Below are positions 1-5,103 of a stretch of 5,103 nt of DNA, piece after piece. This stretch comes from an uncultured Anaerolineaceae bacterium (GTDB taxonomy: Bacteria > Chloroflexota > Anaerolineae > Anaerolineales > Anaerolineaceae). How positions within the stretch are numbered: position 1 is the first letter of the stretch; every line of letters starts with the position of its first letter. A model generated the notes under the pieces. That model was not told the origin of the DNA and searched no databases. It saw only the letters and a list, made by a program, of their open reading frames with translations. The translations under genes were made by a program, and so were the position numbers. Location: contig CALAEB010000050.1 of the NCBI GenBank assembly GCA_937890875.1, positions 1 through 5,103 on the forward strand. The letters run 5' to 3'.

Positions 1-126
1 GATCAGCAGGTCATAAGTTCCGTTGCCGGTTTCGGCCGCAGCGGGGATTGAGGTGGAAATCACCAACAGGATGGCCGCCAGCAGCGGCATCAGGAATTTT
101 CTTCGATTGATTTTTTTCTTGTTCAT
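1..126 (-). CDS. N-terminus of an exported protein, cut by the left edge
   Basis: An ATG at 126 opens 42 codons that run off the window without a stop. The start is well supported by AAGGAGG at 140-134 with a 7-nt spacer. The peptide has a basic N-terminus (KKKINRRK, residues 3-10), a hydrophobic core (residues 11-23, FLMPLLAAILLVI), and a small-residue region ending PAAA at 28-31, so signal peptidase I would probably cut after Ala31, before ETGNGTYDLLI. NRRKFL (residues 7-12) resembles the twin-arginine core RRxFL, but the long, very hydrophobic core fits the Sec route at least as well. No lipobox cysteine is present. The mature part is only 11 residues long, so no family can be named. It is divergent from the small gene at 479-730 and not in the hyp operon. 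Confidence is high for an exported protein; the function is unknown. Confidence 0.75.
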   Translation of the reverse strand, partial: MNKKKINRRKFLMPLLAAILLVISTSIPAAAETGNGTYDLLI

Positions 127-212
127 GGAACTTCCTCCTTATCATCAGAATACGGGCGCCTGAATGCTTCCTCTGTAATTCTGACAAGCGCGCTTTTAAG
201 ACGGTATTTCCC

Positions 213-238
213 GGATCCATTTACGCGGATATGGGTCC
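213..238 (-). other. Imperfect inverted repeat in the leader of the exported-protein gene
   Basis: GGATCCAT (213-220) and ATGGGTCC (231-238) pair at seven of eight positions around a 10-nt loop. The odd position is a G-T wobble on the plus strand but an A-C mismatch in the minus-strand transcript, which is the sense strand for the exported-protein gene. It lies about 87 bases before that gene's start codon. No T-run follows in either direction, so it is not a terminator. It may be chance or a small leader structure. Confidence 0.2.
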
Positions 239-355
239 ACTTTATTAAGACGATTGCTGGTCTGAAAGAGTTTCAATTTATAAAAACGAATATGAATATC
301 ATGTGAAAACTAGCGGACTCTCATGCTCTATATCATAGATTTTGTGTATATAATA

Positions 356-383
356 TTGAAAGGAAATAGTAATTTCGTAGAAT
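356..383 (+). promoter_or_regulatory. Sigma-70-type promoter candidate for the small gene
   Basis: TTGAAA (356-361) and TAGAAT (378-383) each match the housekeeping consensus at five of six positions and are separated by 16 bases. Transcription would begin near 390, giving a leader of about 90 nt before the ATG at 479. A perfect TATAAT also sits just upstream at 349-354, but I find no good -35 at the right distance from it. Promoter-like words arise easily in DNA this AT-rich, so this is a good candidate but not proof. Confidence 0.5.
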
Positions 384-414
384 GTCTATTTGAAGATATA
401 TGTGAGAATTTTGA

Positions 415-429
415 TTGGAATTATTCCAA
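415..429. promoter_or_regulatory. 15-bp palindrome, possible operator
   Basis: TTGGAAT (415-421) and ATTCCAA (423-429) are perfect inverted arms around a single T at 422. The site would lie about 25-40 bases after the predicted transcription start of the small gene and 50 bases before its start codon. Its size and symmetry suit a dimeric repressor. An RNA hairpin is unlikely, because the one-base loop is too tight without opening the inner pairs. I do not recognise it as a known regulator's box. Confidence 0.3.
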
Positions 430-478
430 ATTTTACTTTCATATCAGAATTCAATCTCAAATTTAAAAGGATCAATTC

Positions 479-730
479 ATGAATAAAGAGCGTAAAAATG
501 ATCAGGGACGTCTTGTCGAATTTGGCTTCGAGAAAAGAGATGGATATGTTTTTGCCGAAGTCACATCAATAAATTGTCAGGCGCGAGTTTCTGTATTAAT
601 TGATGGCAATAAAGTAAATGAAGGACTATGGGTTTTCCCTTCTGATACCAGTTATGCTTCGGCAAAAATTGAAGAAGGACAAAAATACTACTGCGAATGG
701 GAATGGGATGGCAATGTAATACCTTTATAA
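479..730 (+). CDS. Small beta-rich protein of unknown function (83 aa)
   Basis: I do not recognise this protein. ATG at 479 follows AAAAGGA (465-471) with a 7-nt spacer, and a promoter candidate lies further upstream, so it is probably a real gene. The first 10 residues are charged. After that come alternating hydrophobic and polar stretches typical of beta strands: RLVEFGFEK, YVFAEVTS, ARVSVLIDG, GLWVFPSD and YYCEWEWDG. There is no signal peptide or membrane segment, so it is probably cytoplasmic. It has two cysteines (Cys33 and Cys72); the second lies in YYCEW near the end, which recalls the F strand of immunoglobulin-like folds, but this is resemblance only. GC is about 38%, far below the hyp genes, and it stands alone on the plus strand, divergent from the exported-protein gene and convergent with hypE. 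This suggests a recently acquired or lineage-specific gene. Confidence 0.65.
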   Translation: MNKERKNDQGRLVEFGFEKRDGYVFAEVTSINCQARVSVLIDGNKVNEGLWVFPSDTSYASAKIEEGQKYYCEWEWDGNVIPL

Positions 731-769
731 CAATTCTAAATTGCCAATTTACTGAATCGACATCCACCT

Positions 770-1834
770 TTAGCAGATGCGCGGCAGCATCTCGCCGGAG
801 AGGCTGTCCAGAATGCGGTGCGTGCCGAGCGCGGTGCGCAGCGTTACCAGCGGCCTGCCTGTGGCAGTCACCCGCCCGATGAGGGCGGCCTGCGCGCCAT
901 AGGGCGCCTGGCGGATGGCGGTCAGCGCCGCTTCTTTTTCCGCTTCCGGCACGATGATGATCAGTTTGCCCTCATTGGCCACGGTGAGCGGATCAAACCC
1001 CAGCATCTCGCAGACCGAGGCCACTTCCGCCCGGATCGGGATGGCCGCTTCGTCCAGTTCGATCGTCACCCTGCTCTGTGCCGCGATCTCGTTCAGCGCC
1101 GTGCTCAGCCCGCCGCGGGTCGGGTCGCGTAGCACGTGCGTGTGCGGGGCGGCGATTCGCAGTGCGTTCACGATGCCGTTCAGCGGGGCGACGTCCGAAG
1201 TGATATCCGCCTGAATGCCCAGCTCGCCGCGCGCGCAGAGCACGGCCATGCCGTGATCACCGAGCGTCCCGCTGAGGATGACCGCATCCCCCGGCTGCGC
1301 GTTGGCGCCGTCCGGCTGAAAATCCTCCGCGAGGGTGCCGACGCCGCTGGTATTGATGAACAAACCGTCGCCTTTGCCGCGTTCGACCACTTTGGTGTCT
1401 CCGGCGACAATTTCAACTCCGGCTTCCAATGCACTGTTGCGCATCGAGGCCAATACCCGTTCCAGCATCTCGATCGAAAAACCCTCTTCTAGAATGAACC
1501 CGGCCGAAAGCCAGCGCGGAACTGCGCCGGCAGTCAGCAGATCGTTGACTGTGCCGCACACGGCTAATTTTCCGATGTCGCCGCCCGGGAAGAACAGCGG
1601 CGAGACGATATGCGAATCGGTGGTGACGGCGATGCGGTCCGCACCGGCCGGCAGCGGCAGGCTGGCGGCGTCGTTCCCCTGCGTCAGTCCGTCACTGTGA
1701 AGATACTTGTGAAACACGCGCCGGATCAGCTCGGCGGTCAGGCTGCCGCCGCTGCCATGCCCCAGCATGATCGCGTCCGGATGGGCTGCCGGCAGCGGGC
1801 AGGAAAAGTTCTCAAAATTGTATGATTGCGTCAT
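770..1834 (-). CDS. hypE: HypE, hydrogenase maturation thiocarbamate dehydratase
   Basis: HypE is a cytoplasmic PurM-like ATPase. It accepts a carbamoyl group from HypF on its C-terminal cysteine and dehydrates it with ATP to a thiocyanate, the source of the cyanide ligands of the [NiFe] site. At 354 aa it is of normal length. GHGSGG (residues 25-30) is the conserved N-terminal motif. TTDSHIVSP (71-79), [13 protein letters not shown] (86-98) and GDTKVV (145-150) are the PurM-type nucleotide and metal regions. [15 protein letters not shown] lies in the C-terminal half. The chain ends exactly in PRIC (351-354), which carries the essential acceptor cysteine. The start is secured by GGAG (1844-1841) six bases upstream and by the four-base ATGA overlap with the hypD stop, implying translational coupling. 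It is the last gene of the hypC-hypD-hypE run, and no clear terminator follows. Confidence 0.97.
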   Translation of the reverse strand: MTQSYNFENFSCPLPAAHPDAIMLGHGSGGSLTAELIRRVFHKYLHSDGLTQGNDAASLPLPAGADRIAVTTDSHIVSPLFFPGGDIGKLAVCGTVNDLLTAGAVPRWLSAGFILEEGFSIEMLERVLASMRNSALEAGVEIVAGDTKVVERGKGDGLFINTSGVGTLAEDFQPDGANAQPGDAVILSGTLGDHGMAVLCARGELGIQADITSDVAPLNGIVNALRIAAPHTHVLRDPTRGGLSTALNEIAAQSRVTIELDEAAIPIRAEVASVCEMLGFDPLTVANEGKLIIIVPEAEKEAALTAIRQAPYGAQAALIGRVTATGRPLVTLRTALGTHRILDSLSGEMLPRIC

Positions 1835-2922
1835 ACGGTTCTCCGGTACTTATAATATGCCGCGCAGGCGCCTTCGCCGGAGACCATGGTGGCCCCAAGC
1901 GGGTGGAGCGGCGTGCAGGCTGTGCCGAAAGCGGGACAGTCCGTCGGTTTTCGCAGTCCCTGCAGGATCTGCCCGGCGATGCAAATTTCGGATTCCTGCG
2001 CGTGGATATCGGTGGCCCCGAATTTGATCTCCGCATCATAAGCGGCGAAGGCCGGCCGCAGCTTCCAGCCGCTCTGCGGGATCAAGCCGATCCCGCGCCA
2101 GTTGCGGTCGCAGGGCTCGAACAATTCCGCCAGCATGCGCTGCGCGGCCACGTTCCCTTCGGCGGTGACACTGCGCGAATAAGCGTTGTTCACCTGCGGG
2201 GCGGCCGTCTCGAGCATCAAAATGGTCTCGTAGATCCCGGCCAGCAGGTCGACCGGCTCAAAGCCGGTGACGGTGATCGGCACGCCGAAGCGCTCACTAA
2301 TCGGGCCGTATTCCCGCGTTCCCATCACCGCGCAGACATGACCGGCCGCCAGGAATCCCTGCACCCGGTTGGCCGGGGCGGCCAGGATCATCTCCATCGC
2401 CGGCGGCACACGCACCTGCGAGACCAGCACGGCGTAGTTGCGGACGCCCAGCCGGTCCGCCTGGAGAATGCTGATGCCGTTGGCCGGTGCGGTGGTTTCA
2501 AAGCCGATTCCGAAGAAAACGACTTCTTTCTGCGGATTTTCCTGCGCGATGCGCAGCGCGTCCAGCGCGGAATAGACCACGCGCACGTCACCGCCGCCCG
2601 CCCGCACCGAGAACAGGTCCTGGCGGGAACCGGGGACGCGCAGCATATCGCCGTAAGAGGTAAAAATCACCTCCGGCCGCTGGGCGATGGCGATGGCTTT
2701 GTCGATCAATTCGAGCGGGGTGACGCAAACCGGACAGCCGGGGCCGTGCACGACTTCAATCTGCGGCGGGAGCAGCTGATCGATGCCGTATTTCATCATC
2801 GAATGGGTTTGTCCGCCGCACATCTCCATGATCACCCAAGGTCGCGTGGTGATCTTTTCCAGCGCATGCAGCAGTTTGACCGCCCGTTCTGAGTCGCGGA
2901 ATGCTTCGTTAAAATTTGTCAT
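1831..2922 (-). CDS. hypD: HypD, Fe(CN)2CO assembly scaffold, [4Fe-4S] protein
   Basis: HypD forms a complex with HypC that binds iron, takes cyanide from HypE and builds the Fe(CN)2CO group for the hydrogenase large subunit. In the 363-aa form, CGGQTHS begins at Cys35 and GPGCPVC contains Cys63 and Cys66; these are the family's active-site and redox cysteines. FETTAPA lies mid-chain. Cys314, Cys329, Cys336 and Cys353 fit the family's CX14CX6CX16C cluster motif exactly. The start is uncertain. ATG at 2922 gives [10 protein letters not shown], which matches where relatives begin, but its Shine-Dalgarno is poor. TTG at 2931 has AGGA six bases upstream (366 aa). ATG at 3009 gives 392 aa and overlaps hypC by 29 bases, adding an N-terminus unlike the family. 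The 3' end overlaps hypE by four bases. Identity is certain; only the start is open. Confidence 0.96.
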   Translation of the reverse strand: MTNFNEAFRDSERAVKLLHALEKITTRPWVIMEMCGGQTHSMMKYGIDQLLPPQIEVVHGPGCPVCVTPLELIDKAIAIAQRPEVIFTSYGDMLRVPGSRQDLFSVRAGGGDVRVVYSALDALRIAQENPQKEVVFFGIGFETTAPANGISILQADRLGVRNYAVLVSQVRVPPAMEMILAAPANRVQGFLAAGHVCAVMGTREYGPISERFGVPITVTGFEPVDLLAGIYETILMLETAAPQVNNAYSRSVTAEGNVAAQRMLAELFEPCDRNWRGIGLIPQSGWKLRPAFAAYDAEIKFGATDIHAQESEICIAGQILQGLRKPTDCPAFGTACTPLHPLGATMVSGEGACAAYYKYRRTV

Positions 2923-2962
2923 ATTTTGCAAACTGGATCCTGTCTCCGACACCATTTCGCGT

Positions 2963-2977
2963 CGGTTCGGGCAACCG
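2963..2977 (-). other. Short hairpin between hypC and hypD
   Basis: CGGTT (2963-2967) and AACCG (2973-2977) can pair around a 5-nt loop, just after the hypC stop codon and upstream of the likely hypD start. A competing pairing, CCGAC with GTCGG, uses nearby bases (about 2945-2964). There is no T-run, so it is not a terminator. It could modulate the HypC:HypD ratio or be chance in GC-rich DNA. It only makes sense as a spacer element if hypD starts near 2922-2931. Confidence 0.2.
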
Positions 2978-2980
2978 GGA

Positions 2981-3217
2981 TCAATAATCGTCTGTATCCG
3001 ATACTTCATCCAGCACGCGGATGGTTTTCAGCGCTTCCTGCTCGTCCATTTTGCTGATGGCGAAACCGGCATGCACCATGACATAATCGCCGAGGACCGG
3101 ATCCTGAATGGTGGAGAGGCAGACTTCGCGCAGTGCGCCGTTATAATCCACCATGCCCATGATCAGTCCGTCCGCTTCATAAATTTTGTTGATTTTTCCC
3201 GGTATCCCGAGGCACAT
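2981..3217 (-). CDS. hypC: HypC, hydrogenase maturation chaperone
   Basis: HypC is a small cytoplasmic chaperone that partners HypD in Fe(CN)2CO assembly and then delivers the group to the hydrogenase large-subunit precursor. The 78-aa length is typical of the HypC/HupF family. The chain opens with MCLGIPG. Cys2, exposed after removal of the initiator methionine, is the invariant residue that contacts HypD and the large subunit. [21 protein letters not shown] (residues 43-63) is the conserved second half of the OB-fold barrel. The start is unambiguous: AAGGAG (3230-3225) sits seven bases upstream. It is separated from hypF by 255 bp and leads directly into hypD, so it is probably the first gene of a hypCDE transcript, or of a segment that also receives read-through from hypF. 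Confidence 0.97.
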   Translation of the reverse strand: MCLGIPGKINKIYEADGLIMGMVDYNGALREVCLSTIQDPVLGDYVMVHAGFAISKMDEQEALKTIRVLDEVSDTDDY

Positions 3218-3259
3218 TGCTTTTCTCCTTGTTTCAGGCGTCTATCGCGCCAATGCTAG

Positions 3260-3290
3260 AATCATAATTGAAATGATTTTCCGATTGTAA
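3260..3290 (-). promoter_or_regulatory. Weak promoter candidate and inverted repeat ahead of hypC
   Basis: Reading toward hypC, TTACAA (3290-3285) and TATGAT (3266-3261) form a weak -35/-10 pair with an 18-base spacer. The -10 matches five of six positions and the -35 only three. A perfect inverted repeat, AATCAT (3260-3265) and ATGATT (3273-3278) with a 7-nt spacer, overlaps the -10, as an operator might. The spacing would give a leader of about 35-40 nt to the hypC ATG. I do not recognise it as a standard FNR or CRP box. The call rests on position as much as on sequence. Confidence 0.3.
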
Positions 3291-3329
3291 TTTTTCCCTG
3301 ATCCTGCTTGAGAATGTCTCCGCTCCGCC

Positions 3330-3349
3330 TGACGTGACATATTTCGTCA
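3330..3349. promoter_or_regulatory. TGACG-N10-CGTCA inverted repeat
   Basis: TGACG (3330-3334) and CGTCA (3345-3349) are perfect 5-bp arms with a 10-base spacer, so their centres lie about one and a half helical turns apart. The right arm shares four bases with the outer end of the larger inverted repeat at 3346-3384, so the two could not both form hairpins at once. Together they give several TGAC/GTCA half-sites within 55 bases. It may be a regulator binding region upstream of hypC; the arms are short enough for chance. Confidence 0.25.
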
Positions 3350-3384
3350 TATAATTTTTGTGCTTTATACAAAAATTATATGAC
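3346..3384. repeat. Perfect 16-bp inverted repeat in the hypF-hypC spacer
   Basis: GTCATATAATTTTTGT (3346-3361) and ACAAAAATTATATGAC (3369-3384) are exact reverse complements around a 7-nt loop, GCTTTAT. A further G-T wobble can form inside the loop on the plus strand. Sixteen perfect pairs are unlikely by chance, although the arms are mostly A and T. No T-run follows the stem on either strand (TGCGGTTCC on plus, GAAATATG on minus), so it is not a classic intrinsic terminator. It could be an mRNA stability or processing hairpin between hypF and hypC, an operator, or a remnant of a small palindromic repeat. The other copies that would prove a dispersed repeat are not in this window. Confidence 0.7.
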
Positions 3385-3465
3385 TGCGGTTCCTTCTGTC
3401 GGAATTTTGCTTTTGATCTCCTCTTGCTGTTTCATGAGAGCGAACTGAGCTCCTCTGCTTATTTC

Positions 3466-3493
3466 CGGAGACGTTAATTCGGAAGCGTCTCCG
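3466..3493 (-). other. Hairpin spanning the hypF stop codon
   Basis: CGGAGACG (3466-3473) and CGTCTCCG (3486-3493) are perfect 8-bp arms. The 12-base loop contains the hypF stop codon TAA (3476-3474) and its last three codons. The GC-rich stem would be stable in the hypF transcript. What follows in the direction of transcription is GAAATAAGC rather than a T-run, so a Rho-independent terminator is not supported. It could protect the 3' end of hypF mRNA or pause transcription. Confidence 0.4.
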
Positions 3494-5103
3494 AGTTTCG
3501 AATCACCGCATCCGCTATCACTGCCTGACCGAACGCGATACATCCGTCGTTGAACGGCAATTGGCGGGGAAGCAGCACCTCCCAGCCGTTTTGGCGCAGC
3601 GTTTTGCGCACGCCATTCAGCAACCGCTGATTCTGCCAGACCCCGCCGGAGAGCGCGACCGCGAACCGGCGGTCATGGTGCTTTTGTTGAATTCTATCGC
3701 AGATTTCAAGGCACACGTGGATCAGCGCGTTGTGAAATTTAGCCGAAATTTGCGGCGTTTCACGGCCGTGCCGGAGATCGCTCAAAATTTCCTCCAGAAC
3801 CGGCTTCCAGCCGATTTGCCCATCCTGCAACGTAAAATGATAAGCCTGCTCACAAGCCGGATCCGCCAGATTTTCCAGTTCGATGGCGGCCTGCCCTTCA
3901 TAGGTGACCTGCTGGCGGATGCCCAGCAGCGCCGAAACCGCGTCAAACAGCCGCCCGATGGAGGATGTATCGGCACAATTCAGCCGTTGATCCAGCATTG
4001 TCCGCAGCAGGCGCTGATCCGGCTTGGAAAGGGTTAACGTTGGCGGGAGGGCCTGATCCCAATTCGGGCCGGAGGCATACAGCAACGCGAATGCCTGCCG
4101 GACAGGATTCCGAATGGCGGTGTCACCGCCGATCAATGCGAACGGCTCCAAATGGTACGTCCGGCTGAAGCCGTCTGCGCTGCAAAGCAGCGCTTCGCCT
4201 CCCCAGATCGTGCCGTCTGTGCCGTAGCCGGTTCCGTCAAAAGCCAGCCCGATGGCGGGCTGATCCGTGAACCGGCCATGTTCCGCCAGCACTGCGGCGA
4301 TGTGCGCGTAGTGATGCTGGACGCTGATCAATGGCAGACCTTCCTCCTCGGCCATTTTTTTTGCATAAGCCGTGGAAAGATAGGCCGGGTGCAGATCACG
4401 GGCGATTGCCCGTGGGGTGACCCGGAACAGCGATTCATAATGTTGGACTCCCTGCTCAAAAGCGGCGAAGGTTTCCGCGTTTTCCATATCCCCGATATGG
4501 TGACTGAGGAAGGCATAATGGCCGCGTGTCAGGCAAAAGGTGTTTTTCAATTCCGGTCCGACGGCCAGAATTTCGTTCAGTTCATGATTCAGGATCAGCG
4601 GATTCGGCGCGTACCCGCGAGCCCGGCGGATCATCAGCGGGCGGCCGTCGTCCTCCACCTGCACGACGGAATCGTCGATCCGGGTCATAATCGGCCGGTT
4701 GTGGGTCAGCACGCTGTCCGCCAGCGTCCACAGCCTGGACAGGTCCTCAACCGAATCCCCGAAGACGATCGGCTCTTCTGAAAGGTTGGCGCTGGTCATC
4801 ACTAGCACATCCAGCTCCGGGCGGAGCGCTTCGAACAGCAGCATGTGCAGCGGGGTATAAGGGAGCATGAATCCCAGCGTTTTTTGTCCCGGCGCAAGCG
4901 CGTCCGGGAGCGAACAGTCGGCCCGTTTGGACAACAGGACGACCGGCGCGGCCGGGCTCTCCAATAACTGCGCTTCGCTCTCGGTCAGCTGACAGTATTT
5001 CCAGATCGCGGATAAATCCGCTGCCATCAGCGCGAAGGGTTTGTCACTGCGATGCTTCCGTTCGCGCAGCCTGTCCAGCGCCTGTGGTTTCAGCGCATCG
5101 CAG
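3474..5103 (-). CDS. hypF: HypF, carbamoyltransferase (C-terminal 542 codons)
   Basis: HypF turns carbamoyl phosphate and ATP into carbamoyl-adenylate and passes the carbamoyl group to the C-terminal cysteine of HypE. The frame stays open to the right edge. The codons just before the internal ATG at 5027 read CDALKPQALDRLRERKHR...KPFAL, a typical HypF YrdC-domain segment, so that ATG is not the start. HypF is usually about 750 aa, so roughly 210 residues (acylphosphatase domain, zinc fingers, start of YrdC) lie outside. In visible numbering, GFMLPYTPLH (77-86), MTSANLSEEPI (102-112), HNRPIMTRIDDS (134-145) and RRARGYAP (159-166) mark the YrdC part. LAVGPELKNTF begins the Kae1-like domain, with HHYAH (263-267, metal ligands), FDGTGYGTDG (288-297), LSGGVWQN (484-491) and NDG (518-520). 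The last two motifs vary slightly from the usual GGVFQN and PPNDGGIALGQ. The stop is TAA at 3476. Confidence 0.97.
   Translation of the reverse strand, partial: CDALKPQALDRLRERKHRSDKPFALMAADLSAIWKYCQLTESEAQLLESPAAPVVLLSKRADCSLPDALAPGQKTLGFMLPYTPLHMLLFEALRPELDVLVMTSANLSEEPIVFGDSVEDLSRLWTLADSVLTHNRPIMTRIDDSVVQVEDDGRPLMIRRARGYAPNPLILNHELNEILAVGPELKNTFCLTRGHYAFLSHHIGDMENAETFAAFEQGVQHYESLFRVTPRAIARDLHPAYLSTAYAKKMAEEEGLPLISVQHHYAHIAAVLAEHGRFTDQPAIGLAFDGTGYGTDGTIWGGEALLCSADGFSRTYHLEPFALIGGDTAIRNPVRQAFALLYASGPNWDQALPPTLTLSKPDQRLLRTMLDQRLNCADTSSIGRLFDAVSALLGIRQQVTYEGQAAIELENLADPACEQAYHFTLQDGQIGWKPVLEEILSDLRHGRETPQISAKFHNALIHVCLEICDRIQQKHHDRRFAVALSGGVWQNQRLLNGVRKTLRQNGWEVLLPRQLPFNDGCIAFGQAVIADAVIRNSETLPN

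Larger units (their letters stand above)
241..478. other. AT-rich divergent intergenic stretch
   Basis: The whole gap between the exported-protein gene and the small plus-strand gene is 127-478, with no further gene visible. By hand count, GC over 301-480 is about 26% (47 of 180). Sampled 60-base blocks inside hypD (2101-2160) and hypF (4141-4200) give 67% and 62%. The stretch contains the plus-strand promoter and palindrome listed separately. For the minus-strand gene the best promoter candidate is TTCACA (307-302) and TATAAA (282-277); its 19-base spacer is too long to be convincing. If used, it would give a leader of roughly 145 nt. An 8-bp direct repeat, TTAAGACG, occurs at 196-203 and 245-252. 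Confidence 0.6.

Noticed and set aside
11..220. A 69-codon minus-strand frame overlapping the exported-protein start
   Set aside because: It lacks a Shine-Dalgarno and shows no signal-peptide logic. The overlapping frame starting at 126 has AAGGAGG at ideal spacing and a clear signal peptide.
196..252. Direct repeat TTAAGACG (196-203 and 245-252) as an attachment site or iteron
   Set aside because: Two 8-bp copies 49 bases apart are compatible with chance, and no integrase or replication gene is nearby.
731..769. A terminator between the convergent small gene and hypE
   Set aside because: Only weak A/T pairings are present (TAAATT 737-742 with AATTTA 746-751; CAATT 731-735 with AATTG 739-743). 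There is no GC stem and no T-run, so I cannot call a terminator.
1822..2892. A 356-codon open frame on the plus strand, antisense to hypD
   Set aside because: It is rich in Arg, His, Gln and Asp with no recognisable domain, as expected of the reverse frame of GC-rich coding DNA. hypD on the other strand is certain.
2783..3259. A 158-codon plus-strand frame spanning hypC and the start of hypD
   Set aside because: It is antisense to a certain hypC and to hypD and has no domain that I recognise.
3346..3384. Intrinsic terminator after hypF
   Set aside because: The stem is perfect, but its bases are mostly A and T and no run of T follows it on either strand.
3376..3435. A 19-codon minus-strand frame between hypF and hypC (MKQQEEIKSK...)
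   Set aside because: The nearest AGGAG is 14 bases upstream, too far for good initiation, and the frame ends inside the large inverted repeat. It is possible as a leader peptide but unsupported.
4152..4781. A 209-codon open frame antisense to hypF
   Set aside because: Low-complexity shadow composition, while the HypF motifs on the opposite strand are unmistakable.

Overview
The window is a bacterial chromosomal segment dominated by a [NiFe]-hydrogenase maturation cluster on the minus strand. Transcription runs right to left: hypF (5' part lost beyond the right edge), a 255-bp spacer, then hypC, hypD and hypE. The proteins carry the family hallmarks: the Kae1-like and YrdC motifs of HypF, MCLGIPG of HypC, the CX14CX6CX16C cluster motif of HypD, and the C-terminal PRIC of HypE. 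Strong AAGGAG-type Shine-Dalgarno sites, coding GC of about 60% and a hydrogenase maturation set suggest an anaerobic or facultative bacterium. I cannot assign a phylum; a Firmicutes-like organism is only a guess.

Layout. Positions 1-126 (minus) hold the first 42 codons of an exported protein with a clear signal peptide, cut by the left edge. Positions 127-478 are a divergent intergenic region that becomes very AT-rich toward the right. It holds a good sigma-70-like promoter (356-383) and a 15-bp palindrome (415-429), both upstream of a small plus-strand gene (479-730, 83 aa, about 38% GC) that I do not recognise. That gene converges on hypE with a 39-bp gap. Positions 770-3217 are hypE, hypD and hypC; hypD and hypE overlap by four bases (ATGA). 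Positions 3218-3473 are a structured spacer with a perfect 16-bp inverted repeat, a cluster of TGAC half-sites and a weak promoter candidate. Positions 3474-5103 are the C-terminal 542 codons of hypF.

Function. By family knowledge, HypF activates carbamoyl phosphate to carbamoyl-adenylate and carbamoylates the C-terminal cysteine of HypE. HypE dehydrates this to a thiocyanate. The HypC-HypD complex collects iron and receives cyanide to assemble the Fe(CN)2CO group placed in the hydrogenase large subunit. The nickel-insertion genes hypA and hypB and the hydrogenase subunits are not in the window.

The hyp genes are ordinary members of their families. The least explained parts are the AT-rich island with its orphan gene and the repeats between hypF and hypC. 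I see no CRISPR array, tRNA, rRNA or insertion sequence, and no evidence for a new multi-gene system.
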